From: Enhydrobacter sp.
GTDB lineage: Bacteria > Pseudomonadota > Alphaproteobacteria > Reyranellales > Reyranellaceae
Direction: 5' to 3'
Length of the DNA: 64,000 nucleotides
Assembly (NCBI GenBank): GCA_025808875.1
Contig: CP075528.1
Coordinates: 434,001 to 498,000 of the forward strand
This document shows positions 27,576 through 36,227 of the stretch, piece by piece. Under the pieces are notes generated by a model. It had not been told where the DNA came from. It ran no database searches and worked only from the letters and a program-made list of their open reading frames with translations. The stretch's first letter is position 1, and every line of letters begins with the position of its first letter. Both the position numbers and the translations under genes were made by a program.

Positions 27576-28378
27576 AGGACCGCGTCTCGATCGAGTTCAG
27601 GGACGGCGTCGCCGACGTCCGCCTGATCCGCGCCGACAAGATGAACGCCCTCGACCCGGCGATGTTCGAAGGCATCCTCGCGGCGGGCGCGCAGCTCTCG
27701 GCGATGCACGGCCTGCGCTGCGTCGTGTTGTCGGGCGAGGGCAAGGCCTTCTGCGCCGGCCTCGACATGGCGAGCTTCGCCGCGATGGGGGCCGACGACA
27801 GCGGCGTGCCGGGCGCGCGCGACCTGGCCCGGCGCACGCACGGCATCGCCAACCGTCCGCAGCAATGCGCCTGGCAATGGCGCACCCTGCCCGTGCCGGT
27901 GATCGCCGCGGTGCATGGCGTGGCCTTCGGCGGCGGCTTCCAGATCGCGCTCGGCGCCGACATGCGCTATGCCACCGTCGACACGCGCTTCTCGGTGATG
28001 GAGATCAAGTGGGGCCTGGTGCCCGATCTCGCCGGCACCCAGCTCATGCGCCATCTGGCGCGCGAGGACTTGGTGCGCGAGCTCACCTACACCGGCCGCG
28101 TCTTCGACGGCGCGGAGGCCCGGGAGCTCGGCTTCGTCACCCGCGTCGTCGACGATCCGCGGGCGGCCGCCCTGGAGACGGCCCGAGAGATCGCCGGCAA
28201 GAGTCCCGATGCGATCCGCGCCGCCAAGCGCCTCCTCAACGATGCCGTCGCGGTCGATGCGGCGGCCGGCCTGATGACCGAATCGGTCGAGCAGCAGAAG
28301 CTGATCGGCTCGCCCAACCAGCTCGAGGCGGTACTGTCGAACCTGCAGAAGCGCGCGCCGAACTACCGGGATTCGTAG
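27572..28378 (+). CDS. Enoyl-CoA hydratase/isomerase family protein (crotonase)
   Basis: This is a 268-aa crotonase-fold protein. The oxyanion-hole segments are CVVLSGEGKAFCAGLDMASF and VHGVAFGGGFQIALGADMRY, and the catalytic region reads VMEIKWGLVPDLAGTQ. In place of the second glutamate of classic hydratases it has Asp/Leu around this loop, as in many isomerase and hydrolase relatives, so the exact reaction is unclear. Overlap with the preceding small gene and an 11-base gap to the reductase indicate one operon. Confidence 0.88.
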   Translation: MKDRVSIEFRDGVADVRLIRADKMNALDPAMFEGILAAGAQLSAMHGLRCVVLSGEGKAFCAGLDMASFAAMGADDSGVPGARDLARRTHGIANRPQQCAWQWRTLPVPVIAAVHGVAFGGGFQIALGADMRYATVDTRFSVMEIKWGLVPDLAGTQLMRHLAREDLVRELTYTGRVFDGAEARELGFVTRVVDDPRAAALETAREIAGKSPDAIRAAKRLLNDAVAVDAAAGLMTESVEQQKLIGSPNQLEAVLSNLQKRAPNYRDS

Positions 28379-28388
28379 GAGCAAGGAC

Positions 28389-29381
28389 ATGAACCGCCAG
28401 TGGCTCTACGCCAGGCAGCCCGCCGGCAAGATCGGTCCCGACACGTTCCAATGGGCGGAGACGGCGATCCCGGTGCCGCGCGACGGCGAGGCGCTGGTGC
28501 GGACGCGCATGCTGTCGCTCGACCCGGCCAACCGCGCCTGGATGATGGGCAAGACCTATCGCGACGCGCTCGAGCCTGGGCAGGTGATGAGCGGCTTCGC
28601 CATCGGCGAGGTGGTCGAGAGCAGGACGGCCGGCCTCGCCAAGGGCGACATCGTCGAGGGCGACTGGGGCTGGCAGGACTATGCCGCCCTGCCGGCGCGG
28701 CGGCTGACGAAACGGACGACCGAGGCGCCGCTCGAGCTGCTGATCGGGCCGCTCAGCGTCACCGGCCTCACCGCCTATTTCGGCCTGCTCGAGGTCGGCC
28801 GGCCCAAGCCCGGCGACACGGTGCTGGTCTCGGCCGCGGCCGGCGCGGTCGGCACCATGGTCGGCCAGATCGCCAGACTCGCCGGCTGCCGTGTCGTCGG
28901 CACGGCGGGTGGCCGGGACAAGTGCGACTGGCTGGTGGGCGAGCTCGGCTTCGACGCGGCAATCGACTACAAGGCGGGCGGCGTGCGCCGCGCCATCGCC
29001 GCGGCGGCGCCGCACGGCATCGACGTCTATTTCGACAACACCGGCGGGCCTGTGCTCGAAGCCGCACTGTCGCTGATGAATTTGCGCGGCCGCATCGTGT
29101 GCTGCGGCAACGTCTCCCAATACGACGTCGAGAAGCCCGCGCCCGGTCCGATGGCGGTGCCCGGCCTGGTCGTCACCAAGCGGCTCCGGATGGAAGGCTT
29201 CATCGTCATGGATTTCTACGACCGCCGCGCCGAGGCCGAGGCGCGGCTCGCCGACTGGGTCGAGGAGGGCAGGATCAAGGCGATCGTCGATGTCGTCGAC
29301 GGGCTCGACAAGGCCCCGCGGGCGTTGATCGGCCTGTTCGAGGGCCGCAATCGCGGCAAGATGGCCGTGCGCGTGGGGTGA
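28389..29381 (+). CDS. NADP-dependent medium-chain oxidoreductase (CurA/LTB4DH type)
   Basis: This 330-aa zinc-free MDR enzyme reduces alpha,beta-unsaturated ketones or similar double bonds with NADPH. Its N-terminus (NRQWLYARQPAGKIGPD) and the nucleotide-binding VLVSAAAGAVGTMVGQIA, followed by CRVVGTAGGRDKCDWLV, are those of the curcumin reductase/leukotriene B4 12-hydroxydehydrogenase family. FDNTGGPVLEAALSLMNLRG and a GNVSQYD motif also match. It is the last gene of the TSUP-ECH operon. Confidence 0.92.
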   Translation: MNRQWLYARQPAGKIGPDTFQWAETAIPVPRDGEALVRTRMLSLDPANRAWMMGKTYRDALEPGQVMSGFAIGEVVESRTAGLAKGDIVEGDWGWQDYAALPARRLTKRTTEAPLELLIGPLSVTGLTAYFGLLEVGRPKPGDTVLVSAAAGAVGTMVGQIARLAGCRVVGTAGGRDKCDWLVGELGFDAAIDYKAGGVRRAIAAAAPHGIDVYFDNTGGPVLEAALSLMNLRGRIVCCGNVSQYDVEKPAPGPMAVPGLVVTKRLRMEGFIVMDFYDRRAEAEARLADWVEEGRIKAIVDVVDGLDKAPRALIGLFEGRNRGKMAVRVG

Positions 29382-29685
29382 TGGGAGTATCGGGCGCGGC
29401 GCTTCCGTGCGTTCTTTTCGTCTTGACCGCCGGGTCGCGACGAGCGCGCGGGAGAGTCAGATTCGCGCGAGACGCCGGAATCGGGGGGTCGAATCGCCTT
29501 CCGATGCAGACGCCATCGGCATCGGACGGAATCCATCGACCCGATTAGGTCCTCAAGGGCGCGTCGAGGTAAAATGCGCCCATGAGCACCATGACCACTT
29601 CCGGCCGCGAGGGCCGCGCGGGATTTCCCGTATCGACGTTCTGCTTCGCCAATCGTCCGCCGACCCGTCCTCCCGACACGTGACC

Positions 29686-29719
29686 GGAGGTTTGCGCAGT
29701 TCCCGCAGTTTGCGCAACG
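29686..29719 (-). repeat. 9-base tandem repeat, copy 1
   Basis: On the minus strand three degenerate 9-base units (GCGCAAACT, GCGGGAACT, GCGCAAACC) run into AAACCTCC. A second copy lies about 117 bases further along (29803-29835), and a third, related one is at 48982-49007. Confidence 0.55.
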
Positions 29720-29802
29720 CATTCCGGCAGAGAGCAGGCACACCACCCTGAGGGCATCTCGGGCGGGTGCCCGCGACGTCGATTGTCCGGCGACACCCCG
29801 CC

Positions 29803-29835
29803 GGAGGTTTCCGCGATTTCCGCGATTTCCGCGAC
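29803..29835 (-). repeat. 9-base tandem repeat, copy 2
   Basis: Three near-identical units (minus strand TCGCGGAAA) end in AAACCTCC, the same flank as copy 1. The unit length of nine keeps a reading frame, giving a repeated Ala-Glu-Ile. Confidence 0.6.
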
Positions 29836-29861
29836 GAGGTCGGAGAGAGATAGGGCCACTA

Positions 29862-29926
29862 TCACCCCGAGCGAAGCGAGGAGCCCTTCCTGCCGCGTCG
29901 AAGGCCCCTCGCTTCGCTCGGGGTGA
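29862..29926. repeat. Long imperfect inverted repeat
   Basis: The arms are 29862-29885 and 29903-29926; they match at all but one or two positions over 24 bases and share a core of CCCCGAGCGAAGCGAG. The spacer is 17 bases. There is no T-tract, so it is more like a dispersed REP-type hairpin than a terminator, though it lies where transcripts of 28389-29381 and 29960-31363 converge. Confidence 0.7.
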
Positions 29927-29959
29927 CAATTGCAACTCGCTTTCCAGCGACAGTCGATC

Positions 29960-31363
29960 CTAGTTGATCGGCCCCAGGATCTTGCCCGGGTTCATGATGT
30001 TGTCGGGATCGAGCGCCTTCTTGATGGAACGCATCAGCGACATCGCTTCGCCATGCTCCTCGTAGAGGAACTTGATCTTGCCGATGCCGACGCCATGCTC
30101 GCCTGTGCAGGTGCCGCCGAGCGCCAGCGCGCGCGCCACCATGCGGTCGTTCAGTTCCTCGGCGCGCCTCAGATAGGTCGGGTCGGCCTGGTCGATCATC
30201 ATGGTGAGATGGAAGTTGCCGTCGCCGACATGGCCGACGATGGGCGCATAGAGGCCGTTGGCCTGCACGTCCTTCTGGGTCTCGAGGATGCACTCGGCGA
30301 GCCGCGAGATCGGCACGCACACGTCGGTCGCCCACATGCCCCAGCCGGGCTTGGCGGCCTTGGCGGCCCAGGCCGCGTCGTGGCGCGCCTGCCACATCCG
30401 GGTCCGTTCCTCGGCCTGTCCCGTCCAGGCGAAATCGCCGCCGCCGTTCTCGGCGGCGATCGCCTGCACCATCTCCGCTTGCTCCCTCGTGCCGGTCTCG
30501 GTGCCGTGGAACTCGAGCAGCAGCAGGTTCTTCTCGGGCAACGCGAGCTTGGAATACTTGTTCACCGTGTCGACCGTGTAGGTGTCCATCAGTTCGATGC
30601 GCGCCACCGGGATGCCGGACTGGATGGTCTGGATCACGGTGTTCACCGCGCCCTCGAGGGAATCGAAGGCGCAGGTCGCCGACGCCATCGATTCGGGGAT
30701 GCCGTAGAGCCGCAGCGTGATCTCGGTGATGATGCCGAGCGTGCCTTCGGAGCCGACGAACAGCTTCACCAGGTCGTAGCCCGCGCTCGACTTGCGCGCG
30801 CGGCGGCCGAGCCGCATCAGCCGGCCGTCGGCGGTGACGACCTGCAGCGCCAGCACGTTCTCGCGCATCGTGCCGTAGCGCACCGCGTTGGTGCCCGACG
30901 CGCGCGTGCTGGTCATGCCGCCGATCGAGGCATCGGCGCCGGGATCGATCGGAAAGAAGAGGCCGGTGGCGCGGATGTATTCGTTGAGCTGCTTGCGTGT
31001 AACGCCGGGCTGCACCACCACGTCGAGGTCGGCCTCGTTGACCGCCAGCACCTTGTTCATGCGGCTGACGTCGACCGAGATGCCGCCGTTGGGGGCGCTG
31101 ATGTGGCCCTCCAGGGACGTGCCGGTGCCGAACGGAATCACGGGTGTCTTGTGGCGGGCGCAGAGCTGGACGATCCGCTGCACTTCTTCGGCCGTCTCGG
31201 CGAAGACCACGGCATCCGGCAGGTGCGCCTCGTGGAAGGAGATGTCCTTGCCGTGCTGCTCGCGCACGGCGTGAGCGGTGCTGACGCGGTCGCCGAAGAT
31301 CTGCTTCAGCTCGGCAATGGTGGCGTCTATCTGCGGGGGGCGTGCCTGGGCCGTGACGGCCAT
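29960..31363 (-). CDS. FAD-linked D-2-hydroxyacid dehydrogenase (D-lactate/glycolate oxidase type)
   Basis: This 467-aa VAO-fold flavoprotein oxidises D-lactate, glycolate or a similar acid. The FAD-binding PP-loop domain shows VIPFGTGTSLEGH, GADASIGGMTSTRASGTNAV and LFVGSEGTLGIITE; the C-terminal cap shows APIVGHVGDGNFHL and the hallmark CTGEHGVGIGKI. It most resembles cytochrome-c-linked D-lactate dehydrogenases (GlcD/Dld1 type). The start at 31363 is preceded by TAGGAG. The gene is divergent from the SCP2-type thiolase across 73 bases. Confidence 0.9.
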   Translation of the reverse strand: MAVTAQARPPQIDATIAELKQIFGDRVSTAHAVREQHGKDISFHEAHLPDAVVFAETAEEVQRIVQLCARHKTPVIPFGTGTSLEGHISAPNGGISVDVSRMNKVLAVNEADLDVVVQPGVTRKQLNEYIRATGLFFPIDPGADASIGGMTSTRASGTNAVRYGTMRENVLALQVVTADGRLMRLGRRARKSSAGYDLVKLFVGSEGTLGIITEITLRLYGIPESMASATCAFDSLEGAVNTVIQTIQSGIPVARIELMDTYTVDTVNKYSKLALPEKNLLLLEFHGTETGTREQAEMVQAIAAENGGGDFAWTGQAEERTRMWQARHDAAWAAKAAKPGWGMWATDVCVPISRLAECILETQKDVQANGLYAPIVGHVGDGNFHLTMMIDQADPTYLRRAEELNDRMVARALALGGTCTGEHGVGIGKIKFLYEEHGEAMSLMRSIKKALDPDNIMNPGKILGPIN

Positions 31364-31436
31364 GTCGGTTCTCCTAGCGTACGGCATTTGGATACGCTCA
31401 AATGCCGCCGAAGCCAACCCGAGGGGAACGCTCCAG

Positions 31437-32687
31437 ATGCGTGACGTCTATGTGATCGGCGCCTACACCACGGCGTTCAAGAAGCACCCCGGCATGAGCT
31501 TCGCCGACCTCGCCCGCGAGGCCTATCTCGGCACGCTCGAGGACGCCGGCCTGAAGAACGGCGCCGACATCGAAGCGGGCTGGCTGGGCAATTGCGGCAT
31601 GGTCTTCTGGGGCCAGAATTCGATCCGCGGCCAGGCGCTGTTCCAGCCGCTGGTCGAGGAGGGCCTGTTCCCCGAGCGCGTGCCGATGTTCAACGTCGAG
31701 AACGCCTGCGCCACCGCCTCGACCGCCTTTGCCGGCGCGTGGAAGGACGTGCTGGCGGGCACGCACGAGCTCTCGTTCTGCATCGGCATCGAGAAGCTGT
31801 TCAGCCCCGACGCGCCGGAGCGCACGGCGAACCTGTTCAACCAGGGCTACATCACCAGCCAGCACGACCGGCTGGTCTCGGAGATGAACAGGGTCGGCAG
31901 GATGGTCGGCTCGGAGTTCAAGCCGGGCGACGACCGCACCATCTTCATGGACACCTACGCCATGCAGGCCAAGTGGCACATGTGGAAGTACGGCACGACG
32001 CAGGAGCAGATCGCGGTCGGCGCCGCCAAGAATCACAATTACGGCGCGCTGAACGAGAAGGCGCAGTATCGCTTCCAGATGACCCCCGAGGCGGTGCTGC
32101 AGGACCGGCCGGTATCCTATCCCCTGACCCGCGCCATGTGCGCGCCGATCGGCGACGGCGCGGCGGCGGCGCTGCTCTGCTCGAAGGAATATCTCGAGAA
32201 GCAGCCCAGGGCGGTACAGGAACGCGCGGTCAGGATCGCGGGCGTCGGCTTCTCCGGCGGCATGTACCGCGAGCTCGACAAGCCCGGCCTGACGCGCGCC
32301 GCCGCCGACAAGGCCTACAGAATGGCGGGGCTGGGACCCGAGGACATCGACGTCGCCGAGGTGCACGACGCCACCAGCTTCTGCGAGATTTACCAGTGCG
32401 AAATGCTGCGCTTCTGCCCCGAGGGCGAGGGCGGCAGGTTCGTCGCCTCGGGCGCGACCGGGCCGGGCGGCAAGCTGCCGGTGAACACGTCGGGCGGCCT
32501 CGTCTCGAAGGGCCATCCGGTCGGCGCGACGGGGCTGTCGATGCTTGCCGAACTTGCAAGCCAGTTGCGCGGCGAGACCGGGCAGCGCCAGGTCGAGGGC
32601 GCGGAGATCGCGCTCGCCGAGAACGGCGGCGGCGTGATCGGCATGGAGGAGGCCGTGGCGTCTGTGGTGATCCTGCAGCGCCAATGA
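31437..32687 (+). CDS. SCP2-type thiolase / lipid-transfer protein
   Basis: This is a 416-aa thiolase-fold protein of the SCP-x (sterol carrier) type, involved in CoA-ester degradation. The nucleophilic cysteine appears in MFNVENACATASTAF; the second half has VAEVHDATSFCEIYQCE and NTSGGLVSKGHPVGATGLSM, the His region. These thiolases often act without the second classic cysteine. GAGGGGAACG precedes the ATG at 31437, and the frame is open further upstream without homology. It may act with the SDR downstream on branched or steroid-like acyl-CoAs. Confidence 0.9.
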   Translation: MRDVYVIGAYTTAFKKHPGMSFADLAREAYLGTLEDAGLKNGADIEAGWLGNCGMVFWGQNSIRGQALFQPLVEEGLFPERVPMFNVENACATASTAFAGAWKDVLAGTHELSFCIGIEKLFSPDAPERTANLFNQGYITSQHDRLVSEMNRVGRMVGSEFKPGDDRTIFMDTYAMQAKWHMWKYGTTQEQIAVGAAKNHNYGALNEKAQYRFQMTPEAVLQDRPVSYPLTRAMCAPIGDGAAAALLCSKEYLEKQPRAVQERAVRIAGVGFSGGMYRELDKPGLTRAAADKAYRMAGLGPEDIDVAEVHDATSFCEIYQCEMLRFCPEGEGGRFVASGATGPGGKLPVNTSGGLVSKGHPVGATGLSMLAELASQLRGETGQRQVEGAEIALAENGGGVIGMEEAVASVVILQRQ

Positions 32688-32799
32688 CCTGATTCTCGCT
32701 GGCGTTGAATTCGGCGCGATCGCACCAACATGGTGCTCCGTGCCGGCGATGGTCCTATAAGCTCTCCCGGACTGCGCAGGACGATCAGGGAGAAGATTC

Positions 32800-33693
32800 A
32801 TGGCCATCCGCTTCGACAATCGCGTCGCCATCGTCACCGGCGCCGGCAACGGGCTCGGCCGCGCGCACGCGCTGTTGCTGGCGAGCCGCGGCGCCAGGGT
32901 GGTGGTGAACGATCCGGGTGGCGCGGTCGACGGAAAGGGCGGCGATCACGCGGCGGCCGACAAGGTGGTGGCGGAAATCAAGGCGGCGGGCGGCCAGGCG
33001 GTGCCGAACTACGCTTCGGTCGCCGATCCCAAGAGCGCCGCCAGCATCGTCGAGACCGCGGTCGGTGCGTTCGGCACCGTGGACATCGTGGTGAACAACG
33101 CGGGCGTGCTGCGCGACAAGACCTTCCACAACATGACGATCGAGGATTTCGACTTCGTGGTGAAGGTGCACTTCCTCGGCACCGCCTACGTGACGCACGC
33201 CGCCTGGCCGATCCTGCGTGCCAAGGCCTATGGGCGGGTCGTCGTCACCTCGTCGAACTCGGGCATCTACGGCAATTTCGGCCAGGCCAACTACGCCGGC
33301 GCCAAGCTTGCCGTGGTGGGTTTCATGAACGCGCTGCGCCTGGAGGGCCAGAAGTACAACATCATGGTCAATGCGCTGGCGCCGGTCGCCGGCACGCGCA
33401 TGACCGAGAGCCTGATGCCGCCCGAGGTGGTCGAGAAGCTGAAACCCGAATATGTCTCGCCCATGGTGGCCTGGCTGTGCAGCGAGCAATGCCAGCGCAC
33501 CGGCGAGATCTGGAGCGCAGGCGCGGGTTACTTCGCGCGCATCGAGTATCGCGAGGCATCCGGCGTGCGCATCGCCGGCCGCGCGCCGACTCTCGAGGAC
33601 GTCGAGGCCAACATCGAGAAGATCGCCGATCTCTCGGCCAACAAGGTCTATCGGACCTCGTCGGAGGAGGTGGCGGCGGTGGTGGGCGCCTGA
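32800..33693 (+). CDS. Short-chain dehydrogenase (multifunctional-enzyme-type SDR)
   Basis: This is a 297-aa Rossmann SDR. The cofactor site is VAIVTGAGNGLGRAHALLLA and the NNAG motif is in IVVNNAGVLRDKTFHNM. The catalytic set reads VVTSSNSGIYGNFGQ (Ser) and NYAGAKLAVVGF (Tyr-x-x-x-Lys). The sequence resembles the (3R)-hydroxyacyl-CoA dehydrogenase domain of peroxisomal multifunctional enzyme 2, which fits the preceding SCP2 thiolase. Its stop TGA overlaps a CTG that appears to start the cyclase gene. Confidence 0.92.
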   Translation: MAIRFDNRVAIVTGAGNGLGRAHALLLASRGARVVVNDPGGAVDGKGGDHAAADKVVAEIKAAGGQAVPNYASVADPKSAASIVETAVGAFGTVDIVVNNAGVLRDKTFHNMTIEDFDFVVKVHFLGTAYVTHAAWPILRAKAYGRVVVTSSNSGIYGNFGQANYAGAKLAVVGFMNALRLEGQKYNIMVNALAPVAGTRMTESLMPPEVVEKLKPEYVSPMVAWLCSEQCQRTGEIWSAGAGYFARIEYREASGVRIAGRAPTLEDVEANIEKIADLSANKVYRTSSEEVAAVVGA

Positions 33694-34877
33694 GGGACGC
33701 GGCCCACACCGAAGACCGGCTCGCGCCTATCGCCGAATGGCTGGCGCGCGAGGGCCGGCTGTTGACCCGTCCGGGCATCTTCCTCGAGCGCTTGATGGAA
33801 CGGGTAACCGCGGCCGGGCTTCCGGTGTGGCGCGCCTATATCGGCCTGCAGCTCATCCATCCGCAGCTGCAGGCCATCGGTTTCATGTGGCGGCGCGGCG
33901 AGCCCGTCCAGTCGATCGCCCGCGCCTTTGGCATCCAGTTCACGTCGGCCTACATCGGCAGCCCGATGCAGGAGGCGCGCGAGCTGGGGCGGGTCGTGCG
34001 TCACCACCTCGCCGGGATCGGCGAGAGCCATCACGTCGTGCTGCACGAGGTCAGGGCCGATGGCGGCACCGACTATCTTGCGCTGCCGCTGCGCCTCGCC
34101 CGCGCGGGGCCCTTGCCGGTCGTCACCTTCGCCACGGACGCCGCGCCGGGATTCTCCGACGCCGACATCGGCGACCTGACGCGGCTGGTCGACATGATGG
34201 GCGCCGTCGTCGAGATGCACATCGAGCACAGCATCGCCGACACCGTGGTCAACACCTATCTCGGCCCAGTGGTCGGCGAGCGCATCCTGAACGGCGCGAT
34301 CCGGCGCGGCGACGGGCAGGAGATCAATGCCGTGCTGTGGTTCTCCGACCTGCGCGACTTCACCGGGCTGAACGAGCGCCTGCCCGGGGCGGAGATGCTC
34401 GAGCTGCTCAACAACTACCTGCAGCTCGTCGGCGACGCCCTGCGCGCGCATGGCGGCGAGATCCTGAAGTTCATCGGCGACGGCGTGATGGCCTACTTCC
34501 CGGTCGACGATGCCTTGTTCCTGCCGATGGTCACGGCCAACGCGGTTGCCGCGGCGCGGCGACTGATCGGCGACGTCGAGGCGGCCAACGAGGCGCGCGC
34601 CGCGGGCGGCCGCGAGCCGCTGCGCTTCGGCATCGGCCTCCATGTCGGCCACGTCATGTTCGGCAATATCGGCACGGAGGATCGGCTCGACTTCACGGTG
34701 ATCGGGCCCGCCGTCAATCGGGCGGCGCGGCTCGAGGGGCTGACCAAGGCGCTTGGCGCGCCGGTGCTGGCATCTGCCCAGTTCAACGACGTCTGCGAGG
34801 TTCCCCTGAAATCGCTCGGCAAGCACCGGCTGCGCGGCGTGCCCGAGCCGGTGGAGGTCTTCACTCTGCCATCCTAG
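33690..34877 (+). CDS. Class III adenylate/guanylate cyclase with N-terminal sensor region
   Basis: This soluble nucleotide cyclase (about 395 aa) has an N-terminal alpha/beta region of roughly 190 residues (starts DRLAPIAEWLAREGR), seen in many alphaproteobacterial cyclases, and a CHD catalytic domain: the first metal Asp in LWFSDLRDFTGLNERL, then HGGEILKFIGDGVMAYFP (second metal Asp) and DFTVIGPAVNRAARLEGL (Asn/Arg transition-state residues). No ATG, GTG or TTG precedes the conserved N-terminus in frame; the CTG at 33690 overlaps the SDR stop as CTGA and is the best-placed start. An ATG near 33795 would cut the sensor region. Confidence 0.82.
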   Translation: MRDAAHTEDRLAPIAEWLAREGRLLTRPGIFLERLMERVTAAGLPVWRAYIGLQLIHPQLQAIGFMWRRGEPVQSIARAFGIQFTSAYIGSPMQEARELGRVVRHHLAGIGESHHVVLHEVRADGGTDYLALPLRLARAGPLPVVTFATDAAPGFSDADIGDLTRLVDMMGAVVEMHIEHSIADTVVNTYLGPVVGERILNGAIRRGDGQEINAVLWFSDLRDFTGLNERLPGAEMLELLNNYLQLVGDALRAHGGEILKFIGDGVMAYFPVDDALFLPMVTANAVAAARRLIGDVEAANEARAAGGREPLRFGIGLHVGHVMFGNIGTEDRLDFTVIGPAVNRAARLEGLTKALGAPVLASAQFNDVCEVPLKSLGKHRLRGVPEPVEVFTLPS

Positions 34878-34892
34878 CTAGACGGATGCGAC

Positions 34893-35339
34893 CTAGACGA
34901 GCGCCTTCCAGTCCTCGATCCAGGTCAGCGCCTCTTCGTCGGGAAGAGGCTGGCTCGAGGCGTCGACCTCGAGCCGGTCGCCGAGCTTCCTGGCGCCGCA
35001 CAGCTCGAAGACCTTGTCGACCTTCTTGCCACCGCCGCAGAACGTGTCCTGGTAGGTCATGTCGCCGAGCGCGATCACGCCGTAGCGATGGCCCGACAGA
35101 TCGGGACGCTCGCGCTCCAGCGTCTCGGCGAGCGGCAGGATGTTGGTCGGGATGTCGCCCGAGCCGTGCGTGGCGCAGACCACAAGGAAGATCTCGTGCG
35201 TCTTCAGGTCGGCGACGCCGGCCGCCCTGTCGATCACGTCGACCGTATGGCCCGCTGCCTCGAGCACGGGCTTCAGCGCGTCGGCCACCATCTGGGCGTT
35301 GCCCGACTCGGTGCCGACCAGGATCAGGAGTCGCGACAT
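34893..35339 (-). CDS. Flavodoxin (MioC-like)
   Basis: This is a 148-aa FMN-binding electron carrier. The phosphate-binding loop is LLILVGTESGNAQMVADAL, followed by VVCATHGSGDIPTNILPLAE and a family-type LGDMTYQDTFCGGGKKVDK; these resemble MioC and the flavodoxin domain of CPR/sulfite reductase proteins. It is a single-domain protein. It is convergent with the cyclase (15 bases apart) and divergent from the enoyl-CoA hydratase pair; its redox partner is not evident. Confidence 0.9.
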   Translation of the reverse strand: MSRLLILVGTESGNAQMVADALKPVLEAAGHTVDVIDRAAGVADLKTHEIFLVVCATHGSGDIPTNILPLAETLERERPDLSGHRYGVIALGDMTYQDTFCGGGKKVDKVFELCGARKLGDRLEVDASSQPLPDEEALTWIEDWKALV

Positions 35340-35425
35340 CGTTCTTCGACATACGGGGCGACGTGCCGCGATGCGACGCGACCGGTTGGCGCGGGGGCAG
35401 CCCGCGTGCCAGTCTGACGGCCATC

Positions 35426-36223
35426 ATGGAAGAGACGCCCGTTCTCGCCGCCCTCGACGGCGGCGTGCTCACCTTGACCCTCAATCGGCCGCAACGGCTC
35501 AATGCCATGAGCCAGGCCCTGATCGGCTCGCTACGGGAGCAGATCGAGCGCGCCCGCGGCGATGCCGCGATCCGTGCCGTACTGCTGACCGGCACGGGCC
35601 GTGGCTTCTGCGCCGGTGCCGATCTCGCCGCGGCCGGCACGGGCTCCATCGGCCCGGACGGCAAGCCCGATGTCGGCGCCGTCATGGAGAAGCTCTACAA
35701 TCCGCTGATCCGCTCGATCCGCGACCTGCCCAAGCCGGTGGTCGCGGCGGTCAACGGCGTGGCGGCGGGCGGCGGCGCCAACCTTGCGCTGGCCTGCGAC
35801 ATCGTCCTGGCGGGCCGTTCGGCGCGCTTCGACCAGGCCTTCGTGCGCATCTCGCTGATCCCCGATCTGGGCGGCACCTGGTTCCTGCCGCACACGGTGG
35901 GCGACGCGCGGGCGCGGGCGCTGGCGATGCTGGGCACGTCCGTTCCGGCCGAGCAGGCCGAGAGGATGGGCATGGTCTGGCAGGTGCTGGACGACGACAG
36001 GCTGATGGACGAGGCGGGCAAGCTCGCACGCCGACTCGCCTCGGGTCCGACGCTGTCCTACGCCGCGATCAAGCGGGCCATGAACGCCGCGGGCACGAAC
36101 ACGCTCGATCGTCAGCTCGATCTCGAGCGCGATTTTCAGCGCGAGCTCGGCCGCAGCGCCGACTTCAAGGAGGGCGTCGCCGCCTTCCTCGCCAAGCGGC
36201 CGGCCAACTTCACGGGGCGATGA
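35426..36223 (+). CDS. Enoyl-CoA hydratase/isomerase (PaaG-like), tandem copy 1
   Basis: This 265-aa crotonase-family protein has LTLNRPQRLNAMSQAL near the N-terminus, the oxyanion segments AVLLTGTGRGFCAGADLAA and VNGVAAGGGANLALACDI, and the loop ISLIPDLGGTWFLPHTVG. The pattern is that of PaaG/PaaB-type 1,2-epoxyphenylacetyl-CoA isomerases. The C-terminus DFKEGVAAFLAKRPANF is shared with the next gene, which begins four bases after this stop. The substrate is unknown. Confidence 0.9.
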   Translation: MEETPVLAALDGGVLTLTLNRPQRLNAMSQALIGSLREQIERARGDAAIRAVLLTGTGRGFCAGADLAAAGTGSIGPDGKPDVGAVMEKLYNPLIRSIRDLPKPVVAAVNGVAAGGGANLALACDIVLAGRSARFDQAFVRISLIPDLGGTWFLPHTVGDARARALAMLGTSVPAEQAERMGMVWQVLDDDRLMDEAGKLARRLASGPTLSYAAIKRAMNAAGTNTLDRQLDLERDFQRELGRSADFKEGVAAFLAKRPANFTGR

Positions 36224-36227
36224 GACG

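Larger units (their letters stand above)
29382..29959. other. Gene-free 578-base patch with repeats
   Basis: No convincing gene is present; open frames on either strand give Arg/Pro-rich shadows. The stretch contains two copies of a 9-base tandem repeat and one long inverted repeat, annotated separately. The minus-strand open frame at 29545-29865 spans both tandem repeats and reads as low-complexity AEIAEIAETS and AQTAGTAQTS, suggesting a decayed or dispersed repeat element rather than a protein. Confidence 0.6.

Noticed and set aside
29545..29865. Minus-strand open frame of 106 codons in the gene-free patch
   Set aside because: Composition is driven by the two tandem repeats; there is no ribosome-binding site or recognisable domain.
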